A stretch of 64,000 nucleotides of DNA from Streptomyces sp. S.PNR 29 (GTDB taxonomy: Bacteria; Actinomycetota; Actinomycetes; Streptomycetales; Streptomycetaceae): contig NZ_JANUQM010000005.1 of assembly GCF_030386795.1 (NCBI RefSeq), forward strand, positions 491,625 to 555,624, given 5' to 3'. Under the pieces are notes generated by a model, which saw nothing but the letters and a program-made list of their open reading frames with translations, did not search any database and was not told where the DNA came from. Every line of letters begins with the position of its first letter. The stretch's first letter is position 1. The position numbers and the translations under genes were made by a program. Shown piece by piece: positions 33,569-42,817 of this stretch.

Positions 33569-34549
33569 TCATCGCCCCGGACGGGGCGCGAAGTACGCCA
33601 GTGCCGCACCGGCGACCAGGGCGGTGCCCTGGGCCATCTGCTGCCAGAACGTCGGCACGTTCAGCAGAGTCAGTCCGTTCTGCAGGCCGCCGAGGAACAG
33701 CACGCCGAGCAGGACGCCGAGGATCGAGCCGGAGCCACCGGTCAGCGCGACCCCGCCGAGCAGCACGGCGGTGAGCACGGTCAGCTCGAAACCGGCGCCC
33801 GAGGTCCCGGCGACCACGCTGTCCAGCACCGACGCCTTGATCGCCCCGGCGAGAGCCGCGGCCACGCCCGTGGCCACGAACAGCGCGAACGGCGTACGGC
33901 GGATGTCGATGCCGGACAGGTGGGCGGCCTCCCGGTTGACGCCGATGGCGAAGACGTGCCGCCCGGCGGGGGTGAGCGCCAGGAACAGCGCGCCCGCGGC
34001 CAGCACCACCGCCGCGATGACGACCGGCGCGGCGATCCCGGCGATCCGCGCCCCGCCGAGCCACGCGAACCCGGATCCGAAGCCGCTCAACGGCAGCGGG
34101 AACAGCTGCTGCGCGAGTCCTCGCACGGCCGTCAGCATACCGAGCGTGACGATGAACGCCGACAGGCCGAAGCAACAGCACAGGACACCGTTCACCGCGC
34201 CCACCGCCGCCCCGGCGGCCAGCGCCCCCAGCACGGCCACGACGGGGGGATGGCCGTCACCCGCCAGCCGGCCCGCGACCAGCCCGCCCACGGCGAGCGT
34301 GGAGCCGACCGACAGGTCGAGGTAGCCGCTGATGACGAGCAGGGCCAGCGGTACGGCGACGATGGCCAGGGTGGCGGCGTCGGTGGCGATGCCGCTCAGG
34401 TTGGCCGGGTCGAGGAAGCTGCCCGTGGACAGCTGGAAGCCCAGCACCATCACGGCCAGGACGGCGATCAGCGGATGGCGGCGTACGGTGGTCAGGCCGC
34501 CCGTGACCAGGACGCGCGGTCTCGTGAGGGCGGGGTCGGCGGTGGTCAT
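33569..34549 (-). CDS. Ribose-type ABC transporter permease (RbsC family)
   Basis: A 326-residue permease with 8-10 hydrophobic segments. Family blocks include LVISGYLDLSVGSTLAVGGLVAG, CFGLSAFIVTLGMLTAVRGLAQ, TPAGRHVFAIGVNREAAHLSGI and LLGGVALTGGSGSILGVLLG. ATG 34549 overlaps the ATPase stop (ATGA). It belongs to the CUT2 class, which uses one permease type and a double ATPase. Confidence 0.92.
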   Translation of the reverse strand: MTTADPALTRPRVLVTGGLTTVRRHPLIAVLAVMVLGFQLSTGSFLDPANLSGIATDAATLAIVAVPLALLVISGYLDLSVGSTLAVGGLVAGRLAGDGHPPVVAVLGALAAGAAVGAVNGVLCCCFGLSAFIVTLGMLTAVRGLAQQLFPLPLSGFGSGFAWLGGARIAGIAAPVVIAAVVLAAGALFLALTPAGRHVFAIGVNREAAHLSGIDIRRTPFALFVATGVAAALAGAIKASVLDSVVAGTSGAGFELTVLTAVLLGGVALTGGSGSILGVLLGVLFLGGLQNGLTLLNVPTFWQQMAQGTALVAGAALAYFAPRPGR

Positions 34550-36165
34550 GCTGCTCCTTCGGCGGGCACGGTGTCATGGACGGCGGACAGCAGGGCCTGT
34601 TCGGTGAGGCCGGTCCCGGAGAGCTCGCCGACGATCCGGCCTCCGGCGACGATCAGGCAGCGGTCGGCGAGCGCGACGGCCTCCTCCGGATCGCTGGAGG
34701 CGAACAGCACGGCCGTGCCCCGCTCGGCCGCGAGTGCGGACACCACCCGGTAGATCTCCTGGCGGGCGTCGACGTCGACGCCCTGGGTCGGCTCGTCCAG
34801 CAGCAGCACGTCGAGGTGCCGGGCCTCGTTGATCCACCGGCCGAGGACGAGCTTTTGCTGGTTGCCGCCGGAGAACGCGCCCGCCGGCAGCCCGGGACGC
34901 GCGGGCCGCAGCCCGACCGCCGCGGCCAGCGCCTCGAACACCCGCCGCTCGGCGCCCAGCGCCCGCACCCCGTACCGGGCCAGCGGGCGGACGGCCGGCA
35001 GCAGCGCGTTGTCCTGCGCGGACAGCGACGGGAACAGACCCTGTGCGCGCCGGTCGGCCGGTACGAGGGCGATCCCGGCGGCCAGCGCCTCGGCGGGCCG
35101 GGCCGGGGCGACGGTGCGGTGGCCGACCCGGACGGTTCCGGCGGAGGCACGGCGTCGGCCGTACAGGGTTTCCAGGATCCGCGTACGGCCGGAGCCGATG
35201 AGGCCGTAGAGGCCGACGCGTTCGCCCGCGGCGACGGTGAGGCCGACGGGGCCGAAGCCGGGGCCGCGCAAGCCGTCGACGGTGAGGCGGGGCGCGGCCG
35301 GAGGGCGTTCGCGCCCGGGCGGAAGTTCTCGCGCGTCAGCCGTCGGCCCGTCACCCGTCAGTCCTTCACCTCCCCCGGCCGGACCGCCCGGCGGTGCATG
35401 GCGCTGTCCGGGGCCGCGCGCACTGCGCGGTGCGGGGCCAGTCGGCCGGCCCGCGATCGCCTCGACCAGCCCGCGGCGCGTCCGGCCGGCCATCGGTGCG
35501 TGGTGGGCGACCCGGCCGTCCCGCAGGACGGTCACCTCGTCCGCCAGGCGCTCCACTTCCGACAGCAGGTGGGTGACGTAGACGACGGCGAGTCCCTGGG
35601 TGCGCAGGTCCTCGACCCGTTCGGCCAGGGCGTCGGCCTCCGCTTTGGACAGGGCGGCGGTGGGTTCGTCCAGGACCAGCACGGAGGCGCTGCGGCTGAG
35701 GGCCTTGGCGATCTCCACCAGCTGGCGCTGCCCCATGGGCAGGTCGGCCACCCGGTCGCGCGGCGAGCACTTGGCCGCGACCCGCCGGAGCAGCCCGGCG
35801 GCGACCTCTTCCTGAGCGCGCCGGTCGATGCGGCCGTAGCGGGTCCACTCCTGTCCGAGGAAGATGTTCTCCGCCACCGTCAGAGCGTCGACCACGCTGA
35901 GCGTCTGGAAGATGATCGCCACGCCCGCCGCGATCGACTCGCGCGGGCTGAGCCGGCTGTACGACGCGCCGCCCACCTCGATCGTGCCCGCGTCCGGCGG
36001 GTGGGCGCCGCCCAGGCACTTGATGAGGGTGGACTTGCCGGCGCCGTTGTGGCCGAGCAGGGCGTGGACCTGACCCATCGGCACGGTCAGGTCCACGCCG
36101 TCCAGGGCCCGGACCCCGCCGAAGGACTTGGTCAGCCCCCGGATGCGCAGGCCCGGCGCCGTCAT
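34546..36165 (-). CDS. Ribose-type ABC transporter double ATPase (RbsA family)
   Basis: A 539-residue tandem ATPase. The first domain has Walker A GHNGAGKST, signature MGQRQLVEIAKAL and Walker B VLVLDEPTAAL. The second domain has a degenerate Walker A (GLIGSGRTR), signature FSGGNQQKLVLGRW and Walker B VLLLDEPTQGVD. A 60-residue Gly/Pro-rich linker (about 255-320) is longer than usual. ATG 36165 overlaps the binding-protein stop (ATGA), and the stop overlaps the permease start, so the three genes are translationally coupled. Confidence 0.92.
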   Translation of the reverse strand: MTAPGLRIRGLTKSFGGVRALDGVDLTVPMGQVHALLGHNGAGKSTLIKCLGGAHPPDAGTIEVGGASYSRLSPRESIAAGVAIIFQTLSVVDALTVAENIFLGQEWTRYGRIDRRAQEEVAAGLLRRVAAKCSPRDRVADLPMGQRQLVEIAKALSRSASVLVLDEPTAALSKAEADALAERVEDLRTQGLAVVYVTHLLSEVERLADEVTVLRDGRVAHHAPMAGRTRRGLVEAIAGRPTGPAPRSARGPGQRHAPPGGPAGGGEGLTGDGPTADARELPPGRERPPAAPRLTVDGLRGPGFGPVGLTVAAGERVGLYGLIGSGRTRILETLYGRRRASAGTVRVGHRTVAPARPAEALAAGIALVPADRRAQGLFPSLSAQDNALLPAVRPLARYGVRALGAERRVFEALAAAVGLRPARPGLPAGAFSGGNQQKLVLGRWINEARHLDVLLLDEPTQGVDVDARQEIYRVVSALAAERGTAVLFASSDPEEAVALADRCLIVAGGRIVGELSGTGLTEQALLSAVHDTVPAEGAA

Positions 36166-37184
36166 GAGGTGCCCTGGGCGTTCTGGGCGAGCAGGTCGTC
36201 GATGCGCGCGGTGTCGTCGTGCTGGACGAGCGTGATCGGCACCTGGGCGCTGGGATCGGCCTTGCCGGCGGCGACCGCGCGCGGTACGTCCACGATGGCG
36301 GCCGCGATGTCCTTGGGCGCGAGGGCGGCGGAGGCCCGGTAGAAGGTGCCCTGCTTGACGGCGAGGAGGGAGGGTGCCGAGCCGTCCTGGCCGCCGACGA
36401 AGGTCTTCGCGTCGTCCTTGGCGCGGCCCGCCTGCTGGAGGGCCTTGAAGCCGCCGTACGCGGCGGCGTCCGTGACGCCGAGGACGATGTTGAGGTCGGG
36501 GTGCTTGGCGAGGATCGCCTTCGACTTGGACAGGCCGGTGTCGGGGTCGATGGCCTGCTCCCGCGCGACCACGTCGACGCCGGGCGCGGCCTTGGTGAAG
36601 GCGTCGATCATGCCCTCGGTGCGTTCGCGGCCCAGCTGAATGGTGCTGTCGGTGAGGAAGGCGATCTTGCCCTTGCCGCCCAGGTGCTGCTCGGCCCACT
36701 GGGCGGCGGCCTCGCCGAGGAGGGTGCCGCCCTGGCGGAAGCTGAACTGGATGTCGGCGCTCTGGTGCTGCAACGAGCCGCCGTACGTCACCCAGATCAG
36801 GCCGGCGTCCAGCGCCGCCTTGGCGATGGGCTCGGCGGCCTCGAAGACCATCGGGAACGACACGATCGCCGGGACCTTGCGGGCGACCCAGATGTTGAGG
36901 TTGCCGGCCTGGGTGTCGGCGCCGGCGTTGTCGCTCGTGGTCAGCAGGGAGATGCCGTGCTGCTCGGCCTGGGCGGTGGAGAGCTTCACCAGGGTGGAGT
37001 AGAGCGGGAGTTGGGTGAAGGGGTAGTCCAGGCCGATCTTCGTCAGGTGGGTGCCGCCGGAAGCCGAGGGCTTCGTCGAGGCGGCCGTGTTCTGTGGTGC
37101 CGAGCATCCGGCGACCGCGAGCGCGGTGGCGGCGGAGAGGGTGAGGAACTGTCTGCGTGAGGCGGCGTGGTGGGGTGGGGTCAT
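36162..37184 (-). CDS. Ribose-type ABC transporter binding protein, Tat-type lipoprotein
   Basis: A 340-residue substrate-binding protein. The N-terminus holds a twin-arginine motif (SRRQFLTL) and a lipobox LAVAGC with lipidation cysteine near residue 27, indicating export by the Tat route and anchoring. The mature domain has the periplasmic-binding fold of the RbsB/LsrB class (IGLDYPFTQLPLYSTLV, LAKHPDLNIVLGVTDAAAYGGFKALQQAG, VGGQDGSAPSLLAVKQGTFYRAS). Ligand unknown; the downstream amidohydrolase suggests an amide- or urea-containing molecule, which is inference. ATG 37184 is chosen over an upstream frame that covers the divergent regulator promoter. Confidence 0.9.
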   Translation of the reverse strand: MTPPHHAASRRQFLTLSAATALAVAGCSAPQNTAASTKPSASGGTHLTKIGLDYPFTQLPLYSTLVKLSTAQAEQHGISLLTTSDNAGADTQAGNLNIWVARKVPAIVSFPMVFEAAEPIAKAALDAGLIWVTYGGSLQHQSADIQFSFRQGGTLLGEAAAQWAEQHLGGKGKIAFLTDSTIQLGRERTEGMIDAFTKAAPGVDVVAREQAIDPDTGLSKSKAILAKHPDLNIVLGVTDAAAYGGFKALQQAGRAKDDAKTFVGGQDGSAPSLLAVKQGTFYRASAALAPKDIAAAIVDVPRAVAAGKADPSAQVPITLVQHDDTARIDDLLAQNAQGTS

Positions 37185-37403
37185 GGCGGGGCTCTCCCGG
37201 TGGGCGGGCCCGTGGAGGCGGGCGTCCGGCTGTGCCGAACAGGAAAGACCCGCGGGGCCCGCCGCACCATCCGTAGAAATACCGACTGCCGACGACGCCC
37301 ACCACCTCGCATGACTGTGCGGTGCACGCCTTGTCCCGCACACACCGGAGCCCTATCGTTAGATCCCAAACGACCTCGTCGCCCGAGCCGCACGGAGGCT
37401 CGT

Positions 37404-38423
37404 ATGCTCAGCCACCACCAGATCGCGGCGGCCACCCGTATCGGCATGCTCACCCGCGAGCGCGACACCGCCTCCGCCTGCGCCCAGGCGCTGCGCGAGC
37501 TGGCCCGGGCCCTGCCCCTGGACGCGGCCACCCTGCTCACGATCGACCCGCCGACCGGCTCCCACGTCCAGGTCGCGGGCATCGGCTACCCCGCCGAGGT
37601 CTCGCAGGCGCTGGCCGGGGAGTTCGTCGCGACACCCTGGTACCGCAACGTCGTGCGGCGGGAGCTGCCGCCGTCCATCTCTCAGGACGCCGAGGACACC
37701 GGGCCGCGCTTCAGGAACGGCTGGTTCTACGCGGAGCGGGTCCGCCCGGCCGGGTTCCGCGACGGTGTGACGGGGGCGCTCAGGCAGCACGGCCGTCTCG
37801 TCGGCCTCGTGCACCTCTCGACCGAGCGCGCGAACGCCTACGACACCGACGCCCGCCGGCTGCTCGCCTCCGTGATGCCCGCTCTCGCCGCGCTCGCCGA
37901 CCCGGTCGCGCACGCCGCTGATCTGCACGCCCTGGCGGATGGCGCGGCGAGCCTCGTGACGGCCGACGGCTGCGTGGTCGACCTGCCCGCCCGGGAACGT
38001 CCCCGCGTGCTGCGGGAGGACGGGGAGTTCCGTCCGCTGCTCGACGCCTTCGCCGGTACCGGCGGACGGCGGCTGCGGCTGCTGTGGCCCGCCGGGGGTG
38101 GCTGGCAGCGCGTCGTACTGCACCGGCACCCAGCGGGCCCCGGCCTCGCGCCGGACGCGGTACTGGTGCACGAGACGCCCACGGAACTGCCGTACGGACT
38201 CAGCCCCCGGGAGCTGGAGGTGCTCACCCGGGCGGCCACGGGACAGACCAACCAGGCCATCGCACAGGCGCTGTTCCTGTCCCCGCGGACGGTGCACAGC
38301 CATGTCGAGCACCTGCTGCGCAAGACCGGCTGCGCCTCGCGTGCCGAGGCCACGGCCCTCGCGGTCCGGGACGGGCTGCTGCGCCCGGGCCCGGACCATC
38401 TGCCGTACTTCGTCGAGGGCTGA
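37404..38423 (+). CDS. LuxR-type regulator with a GAF-like sensor domain
   Basis: A 339-residue protein. Residues 1-170 look like a GAF-type ligand-sensing domain (LPLDAATLLTIDPPTGSHVQVAGIG, GALRQHGRLVGLVHLSTERANAY). The C-terminal LuxR HTH spans about 270-330 (LSPRELEVLTRAATGQTNQAIAQALFLSPRTVHSHVEHLLRKTG). No receiver domain is present. ATG 37404 follows GGAGG. It is divergent from the ribose-type ABC/amidohydrolase operon with 219 bp between, so it probably controls it. A TATCGT -10-like box lies just upstream. Confidence 0.88.
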   Translation: MLSHHQIAAATRIGMLTRERDTASACAQALRELARALPLDAATLLTIDPPTGSHVQVAGIGYPAEVSQALAGEFVATPWYRNVVRRELPPSISQDAEDTGPRFRNGWFYAERVRPAGFRDGVTGALRQHGRLVGLVHLSTERANAYDTDARRLLASVMPALAALADPVAHAADLHALADGAASLVTADGCVVDLPARERPRVLREDGEFRPLLDAFAGTGGRRLRLLWPAGGGWQRVVLHRHPAGPGLAPDAVLVHETPTELPYGLSPRELEVLTRAATGQTNQAIAQALFLSPRTVHSHVEHLLRKTGCASRAEATALAVRDGLLRPGPDHLPYFVEG

Positions 38424-38429
38424 TCCTCG

Positions 38430-39371
38430 TCAGGCGGTCAGGGCCGCCACCCGCCGCATGACCTCGCGGCAGAAGGCGCCGACCCCGTTCGGGTCGTCGA
38501 TGAACTGGTTGGGCTTGATGCAGAAGGTGGTGAAGCCCTGCTCCAGTTGCTCGGGGAGCGAGGCCAGGGCCGCGCCGAGGTCGGCCGGTGCGTGGTCGTC
38601 GGGGAAGACGGCCTGGGTGCCGCCGATCATCTCCAGGTCGGCACTGTCCCGTCCGGCCGCGGCCATCGCCTCCTTGAGCGCCTGGAGGTCCTCGGGGGCC
38701 GGCCGGCCGAGGGGGTGGAAGCCGTGGCCGTACTTCACCAGCCGGCGCAGGACCGGGCCGTGCAGGCGCTGCCCGCCGAACCACAGCCGGGGGCCGCCGG
38801 GGCGGTGGGCCTTGGGCTCGAAGTAGACGTTCCGGAAGGGGTAGTGGTCGCCGTCGTGGGAGATCGGGGACGGCCCCCATGCCTTCGCCCAGACCTCCAG
38901 GTGCTCGTCCAGCAGCCGCCCGCGCTCGGCGAAGGGCACGCCCAGGGCGTCGTACTCGTCCTTGCTCCAGCTGACCGTGGGCTGCACCACCAGGCGTCCC
39001 TCGCTGATCAGGTCGAGGGTGCCCAGTTCGCGGGCGAGCAGCAGGGGGTGGCGCAGCGGGGCGAGGACGGCCGCGGCGGCCAGGCGCAGCCGGGAGGTGA
39101 CGGAGGCGATGGCGGCGAGCAGGAGCAGCGAGTTCGGCCAGGGGGTGTACGGGTCCTGGTTGCCCGGCAGGGCGTAGTCGCGGGGGTTGCCCATGACGCC
39201 GGCGGCGGACGCGTCGGGGCCGAGGACGATGTGCTCGCTGACCATGACGGCGTCGAAGCCGGCGTCCTCGGCCTCGCGGGCCCAGCGGACGGCGGCGGGC
39301 AGGTCGGCGCGGCCACCGGTGAGCGTCCAGTTCTCGCTGAGGACGAGGAGCATGCGGGGAGGGGTGGGCAT
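38430..39371 (-). CDS. LLM-class flavin-dependent oxidoreductase
   Basis: A 313-residue luciferase-like TIM-barrel monooxygenase or F420-dependent oxidoreductase. Signatures: WAREAEDAGFDAVMVSEHIVLGP, LAAIASVTSRLRLAAAAVLAPLRHPLLLARELGTLDLISEGRL and GFTTFCIKPNQFID. The cofactor (FMN with a reductase, or F420) cannot be decided. It is divergent from a MarR regulator with a 101-bp gap and convergent with the LuxR gene (6 bp apart). Confidence 0.9.
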   Translation of the reverse strand: MPTPPRMLLVLSENWTLTGGRADLPAAVRWAREAEDAGFDAVMVSEHIVLGPDASAAGVMGNPRDYALPGNQDPYTPWPNSLLLLAAIASVTSRLRLAAAAVLAPLRHPLLLARELGTLDLISEGRLVVQPTVSWSKDEYDALGVPFAERGRLLDEHLEVWAKAWGPSPISHDGDHYPFRNVYFEPKAHRPGGPRLWFGGQRLHGPVLRRLVKYGHGFHPLGRPAPEDLQALKEAMAAAGRDSADLEMIGGTQAVFPDDHAPADLGAALASLPEQLEQGFTTFCIKPNQFIDDPNGVGAFCREVMRRVAALTA

Positions 39372-39472
39372 GTCGGGTTTCCCTTTCGGCTTCGTACAAT
39401 TTGAGCCCGAACGATGGGCGGTGAGGACGAGCCGCCCGCGTGACGCGTCGCCGCCAGACGAAGGAGCCGCCC

Positions 39473-40045
39473 GTGCCCGGCCAGCGATCCATCACCGAAG
39501 CCGAGAAGCTCGCCGCGGCGAAGCTCGGCGGCTCTCCGATCCGCCGGGAGCAGATGGCGGCCGTGGCGAACATCTACCGGGCCGCGTCCGCCGTGCGGCA
39601 GCATCTGGAGAACTCCGTGCTGCGCGGCTCCGACCTGACCTGGACGGCCTTCGTGGTGCTGTGGGTGGTGTGGGTGTGGGGCGAGTCGGAGACCCGGCAC
39701 GTGGCCGAGGAGGCGGGGATCTCCAAGGGCACGCTGACCGGTGTGGTCCGCACGCTGGAGTCCCGGGGACTGCTGCGGCGGGCGGACCATCCGACCGACG
39801 GGCGGCTGGTGCTGCTGAGCCTCACCGAGGAGGGTGAGACGTTCATGCAGCGGGTGTTCCCGGCGTTCAACGAGGAGGAGGCGTTCGTCACCGCGCGGCT
39901 CAGCGACGCGGAGTGCCGCAGCCTCGCTGAGTCGCTGCGCAGCGTCGTGCTCCAGGTCGAGGAGCACGGCGAGGAGCGCCGCCAGGCCCTGCTGGACGGC
40001 GCGGAGCCCGCGCCCCGGCGCAGCGGGCGCCGGCCCCGCGCCTGA
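39473..40045 (+). CDS. MarR-family transcriptional regulator
   Basis: A 190-residue winged-HTH protein: SDLTWTAFVVLWVVWVWGESETRHVAEEAGISKGTLTGVVRTLESRGLLRRADHPTDGRLVLLSLTEEGE is the MarR core, with the DGR wing. GTG 39473 follows AAGGAG at 6 bp; a longer ATG frame lacks a ribosome-binding site. Divergent from the LLM oxidoreductase gene and next to the putrescine-type remnants, so it may control either. A TACAAT -10 box at 39395-39400 points toward it. Confidence 0.9.
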   Translation: MPGQRSITEAEKLAAAKLGGSPIRREQMAAVANIYRAASAVRQHLENSVLRGSDLTWTAFVVLWVVWVWGESETRHVAEEAGISKGTLTGVVRTLESRGLLRRADHPTDGRLVLLSLTEEGETFMQRVFPAFNEEEAFVTARLSDAECRSLAESLRSVVLQVEEHGEERRQALLDGAEPAPRRSGRRPRA

Positions 40046-40055
40046 AACCGGCCTC

Positions 40056-40508
40056 TCACTCCCCCGCCGCGGCCCGTACCAGCGCATCGAACAGCCCCTG
40101 CTGGGCCGGGTCCTCGTGTGCGGTGTCCTCCGGGTGCCGCTGGACGGCCGTGAACCAGCCGCCGCTGCCGGGGAGTTCGAGCGCCTCCGCGGTGCCGTCC
40201 CACGCCCGGGCGGTGACGCGCAGGCCCGTGCCGAGGCGGTCGACGCGCTGGTGGTGGTAGCAGGACGCGTCGGCCTTCTCGACGCCGGTGGCGCGGGCGA
40301 CGACGGAGTCCGGCTCCAGGGTGACGGGATGGACGCGGTGCCGGTGTTCGCGCTCCGGGCCGCCCATGTCCTGTTCCAGGGTGCCGCCGAGGGCGACGTC
40401 GACGACCTGGAGCCCGCGGCAGATCGCCAGCAGCGGCAGGCCCGACTCCAGGGCGTGGCGGGCGACTTCGAGGTCGAAGGTGTCCTGGAGGTCGTCGACG
40501 TCGTAGAC
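40056..40508 (-). pseudogene. C-terminal part of a PuuD-type gamma-glutamyl hydrolase
   Basis: About 150 codons of a class I glutamine-amidotransferase-like peptidase (C26). ESGLPLLAICRGLQVVDVALGGTLEQDM contains the nucleophilic Cys, and the FTAVQRHPEDTAHEDPAQQGLFDALV block carries the catalytic His. The first about 80-90 residues are absent, and the frame joins aldehyde-dehydrogenase sequence at about 40509 in a different phase. Intact PuuD proteins (about 240-260 residues) hydrolyse gamma-glutamyl-GABA in putrescine degradation. No start codon serves it, so it is a remnant. Confidence 0.75.
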
Positions 40509-41037
40509 GCTTCCACGAGGCCAGCGTCAGCGGGAAGTTCCACGGCACCACCGCATCGACGACACCGGCGGGCTCCCGGGTGACCAGGGCGAGGGCGTCG
40601 GGCGCGGTGTGCGGCGAGTCGTCCGTCAGTTTGTCGGCCAGCTGCCCGTACCAGCGGAAGGTGTTGACGGCGGCGCGCAGTTCGATGCCGTACGCTTCCG
40701 TGATCGGTTTGCCCATCTCCAGGCTGACGGTCAGCGCCAGTTCCTCGCGCCGCTCGTCGAGCAGGTCGGCCAGACGCCGGAGGACGCGGCCGCGCTCGGC
40801 GGGGGCCGGACGCGGCCACGGGCCGGTGTCGAAGGCCCGCCGGGCGGCGGCGACGGCCGCGTCCACCTCGGCGGGTCCCGCGTCGGCCACCTCGGCGAGA
40901 ACCCGGCCGTCCCGCGGCGACACGACCGGGAACGTGCCCCCGCCGCCGGCCTCCTCGACGCCGTCGATGTGGTGGGCACCGGAGACTTCCAGCGCCTTCG
41001 CGCGGCGCAGCCACTCGTCGTGGGTGACAGCCGGCAT
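40509..41037 (-). pseudogene. N-terminal part of an aldehyde dehydrogenase, 3' end deleted
   Basis: Starts well (ATG 41037 after GAGG) and reads 176 codons of an NAD-dependent aldehyde dehydrogenase (PuuC/AldH-like): VSPRDGRVLAEVADAGPAEVDAAVAAARRAFDTGPW, then VVPWNFPLTLASWK. At that point it runs into the PuuD remnant out of frame. The NAD-binding core, catalytic Glu and Cys are all gone, so the protein cannot be active. It lay in an operon with the APC permease; a single deletion explains both truncated genes. Confidence 0.8.
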
Positions 41038-41056
41038 GCGAACCTCCCCGAGGTCA

Positions 41057-41068
41057 TTTGATTTCAAA
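41057..41068. promoter_or_regulatory. Palindrome upstream of the truncated aldehyde dehydrogenase
   Basis: TTTGATTTCAAA is a perfect 12-bp AT-rich palindrome, rare in this GC-rich DNA, 20 bp upstream of the ATG at 41037. It is a plausible site for a small winged-HTH regulator. A TTTGAGCCCGAA half-match at the MarR/LLM promoter (39400-39411) hints at the MarR protein. Confidence 0.4.
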
Positions 41069-41108
41069 CAATGTGGATGCGACGGTCCGTCGACCGCGGC
41101 GGGGGCGG

Positions 41109-42569
41109 TCACCCGTGGGCGACCGCCAGGGCCCGTCGCCTGACCCACGCGGTCAGCATGCCCAGGGCCATGACCACCGGGACCGACACCACGAGCCACA
41201 CGGCCGTGCGGCGTTCGCCGCCGATGAGGGTGGTGAAGTTGGCCAGGATGAGCCAGATCGCGCCCGCGATGCCGAGCGCGCCGAACAGCGGGGCGATCAG
41301 CGTGTTCCAGGGGCGGGCGTCCAGGCGTTCGCGACGGAAGAAGGCGACGACGGACACCGAGGTCAGCAGGTACAGGAGCATCATCGCCAGGACGGCGACC
41401 CCGCTGAACCACGAGAACAGCGTCAGCACCGGGTCCTTGCCCGTCAGGGCGAACGGCGTCACCAGCGCCACCGCGACGGCGGTCTGCACACAGCCCGCGC
41501 CCCAGGGCGAGTGGCGGCGGTTGAGAACGCAGAGCCCGCGGGGCAGCAGCCGGTCGCGGCCGAGCGAGAAGAGGTAGCGGTTGGCGGAGTTGTGGAAGGT
41601 CAGGATGCCGGCGAAGAGCGAGGTGGCGAGCAGGACGGGCAGGACGTCGTTCACCCAGCCGCCGAACTCGGCCGCGATGGGCGCGAACACGAACCCGGCC
41701 CCGTCCCCGCCCGCCAGCGCCTTGCCCGCGGCGGCGGTGGCCCTGGACGCGCCGTAGGAGGCGATGAGCATCCATGAGGTCAGGGCGAAGAAGCCGGTGA
41801 CCACGACGACCGACAGATAGGTGGCCCGAGGGACCGTCTTCCTGGGCTCGCGGGCCTCCTCGCCGTAGATCGCGGTGGCCTCGAAACCGAACATGGACGC
41901 CACGGCGAACATCACCGCCACGCCCGGCGCCCCGCTCAGGGCGGCGCCCGGGGAGAAGCTGTCGGCGAATCCGAGACCCTCCGGTCCGCCGCCCTTGACG
42001 AGGGCCACCAGCGCGAAGACCGACAGGATGCTGAACTCCGCCAGGACGAACACGGCGAGCACCTTGGCGCCCATCTCGATGCCCGCGGCGCCCAGCGCCT
42101 GCACGACGGCCATGGTGGCCAGCGTCCAGACCCACCACGGCAGGTCGAGCCCGGCGTGGCTGGCGACCAGGCCGCTCACGATGGATCCGTACAGCCCGTA
42201 CATGGCGGCCTGGACGGTGCAGTACGCGAAGAGCGCGACACCCGCGCTGCCGGTGCCGGTGGTCCGGCCCAGCCCCTTGCCGATGTACGTGTAGAAGGCG
42301 CCCGCGTCGACGACGTGGCGGCCCATGACGACGAAGCCCACCGAGAACAGCAGGATCACCACGCCCGCCACCAGGTAGGCGGCGGGCACACCGGGGCCGT
42401 TGCCGAGGGCCACGGCGATGGGGGCCGCACCGGCGATGCCGGTCAGCGGCGCCTGGGCGGACAGGACGAAGAAGAGGATGCCCAGGACGCCGAGGGCGTT
42501 GGGCTTGAGCATGCCTGCGGTGGGCGTGTCCGGTTCCGTGCGTTGCCGGGAGACCGTCCGACTGTCCAC
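41109..42569 (-). CDS. APC-superfamily amino acid/polyamine permease
   Basis: A 486-residue integral membrane carrier with about 12 hydrophobic segments. LGVLGILFFVLSAQAPLTGIAGAAPIA is the first helix region, and SMFGFEATAIYGEEAREPRKTVPRATY is the conserved loop of the family. It would import amino acids or polyamines. Next to aldehyde dehydrogenase and PuuD remnants, a putrescine-like substrate is likely but unproven. GTG 42569 follows AGGTGA at 6 bp; an ATG 57 bp further upstream lacks a ribosome-binding site. Co-directional with the truncated catabolic genes. Confidence 0.85.
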   Translation of the reverse strand: MDSRTVSRQRTEPDTPTAGMLKPNALGVLGILFFVLSAQAPLTGIAGAAPIAVALGNGPGVPAAYLVAGVVILLFSVGFVVMGRHVVDAGAFYTYIGKGLGRTTGTGSAGVALFAYCTVQAAMYGLYGSIVSGLVASHAGLDLPWWVWTLATMAVVQALGAAGIEMGAKVLAVFVLAEFSILSVFALVALVKGGGPEGLGFADSFSPGAALSGAPGVAVMFAVASMFGFEATAIYGEEAREPRKTVPRATYLSVVVVTGFFALTSWMLIASYGASRATAAAGKALAGGDGAGFVFAPIAAEFGGWVNDVLPVLLATSLFAGILTFHNSANRYLFSLGRDRLLPRGLCVLNRRHSPWGAGCVQTAVAVALVTPFALTGKDPVLTLFSWFSGVAVLAMMLLYLLTSVSVVAFFRRERLDARPWNTLIAPLFGALGIAGAIWLILANFTTLIGGERRTAVWLVVSVPVVMALGMLTAWVRRRALAVAHG

Positions 42570-42817
42570 TCGGATCACCTGCCAGAGGGGAGGAAGGATC
42601 GTTTCAGGCCAAACGAGTTGCCTCATCGTGGGGTAGAACTATCCGTTTGGCAAGGGGGGCGGGGCGAGGAGTTCCGAGGTTTTACGCGGTCGAGACGTAC
42701 CGGCCCTACGCCTCGCCGTCTCGCTCCTCGGCGAGCCGGCGCAGCACCGAGCGCAGCTCGTCCAGGGCCTGCTACGGGTTGCCGAAGACGCCGCAGGCCG
42801 GAGCTGCTGGCCCACCT

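Noticed and set aside
34546..37341. A 931-residue reading of the RbsA gene
   Set aside because: The first about 390 residues are an out-of-frame reading of the binding-protein gene. The ATGA overlap at 36162-36165 and the family N-terminus place the start at 36165.
39574..42138. Long minus-strand frame spanning permease, ALDH and MarR genes
   Set aside because: It passes through three genes in different phases. Only the ALDH part (41037-40509) is in the true frame; the rest is antisense or out of frame.
42700..42800. Minus-strand stretch QALDELRSVLRRLAEE, like the end of a sensor kinase
   Set aside because: Only about 20 residues, interrupted by a stop just upstream; too little to call a gene remnant with confidence.
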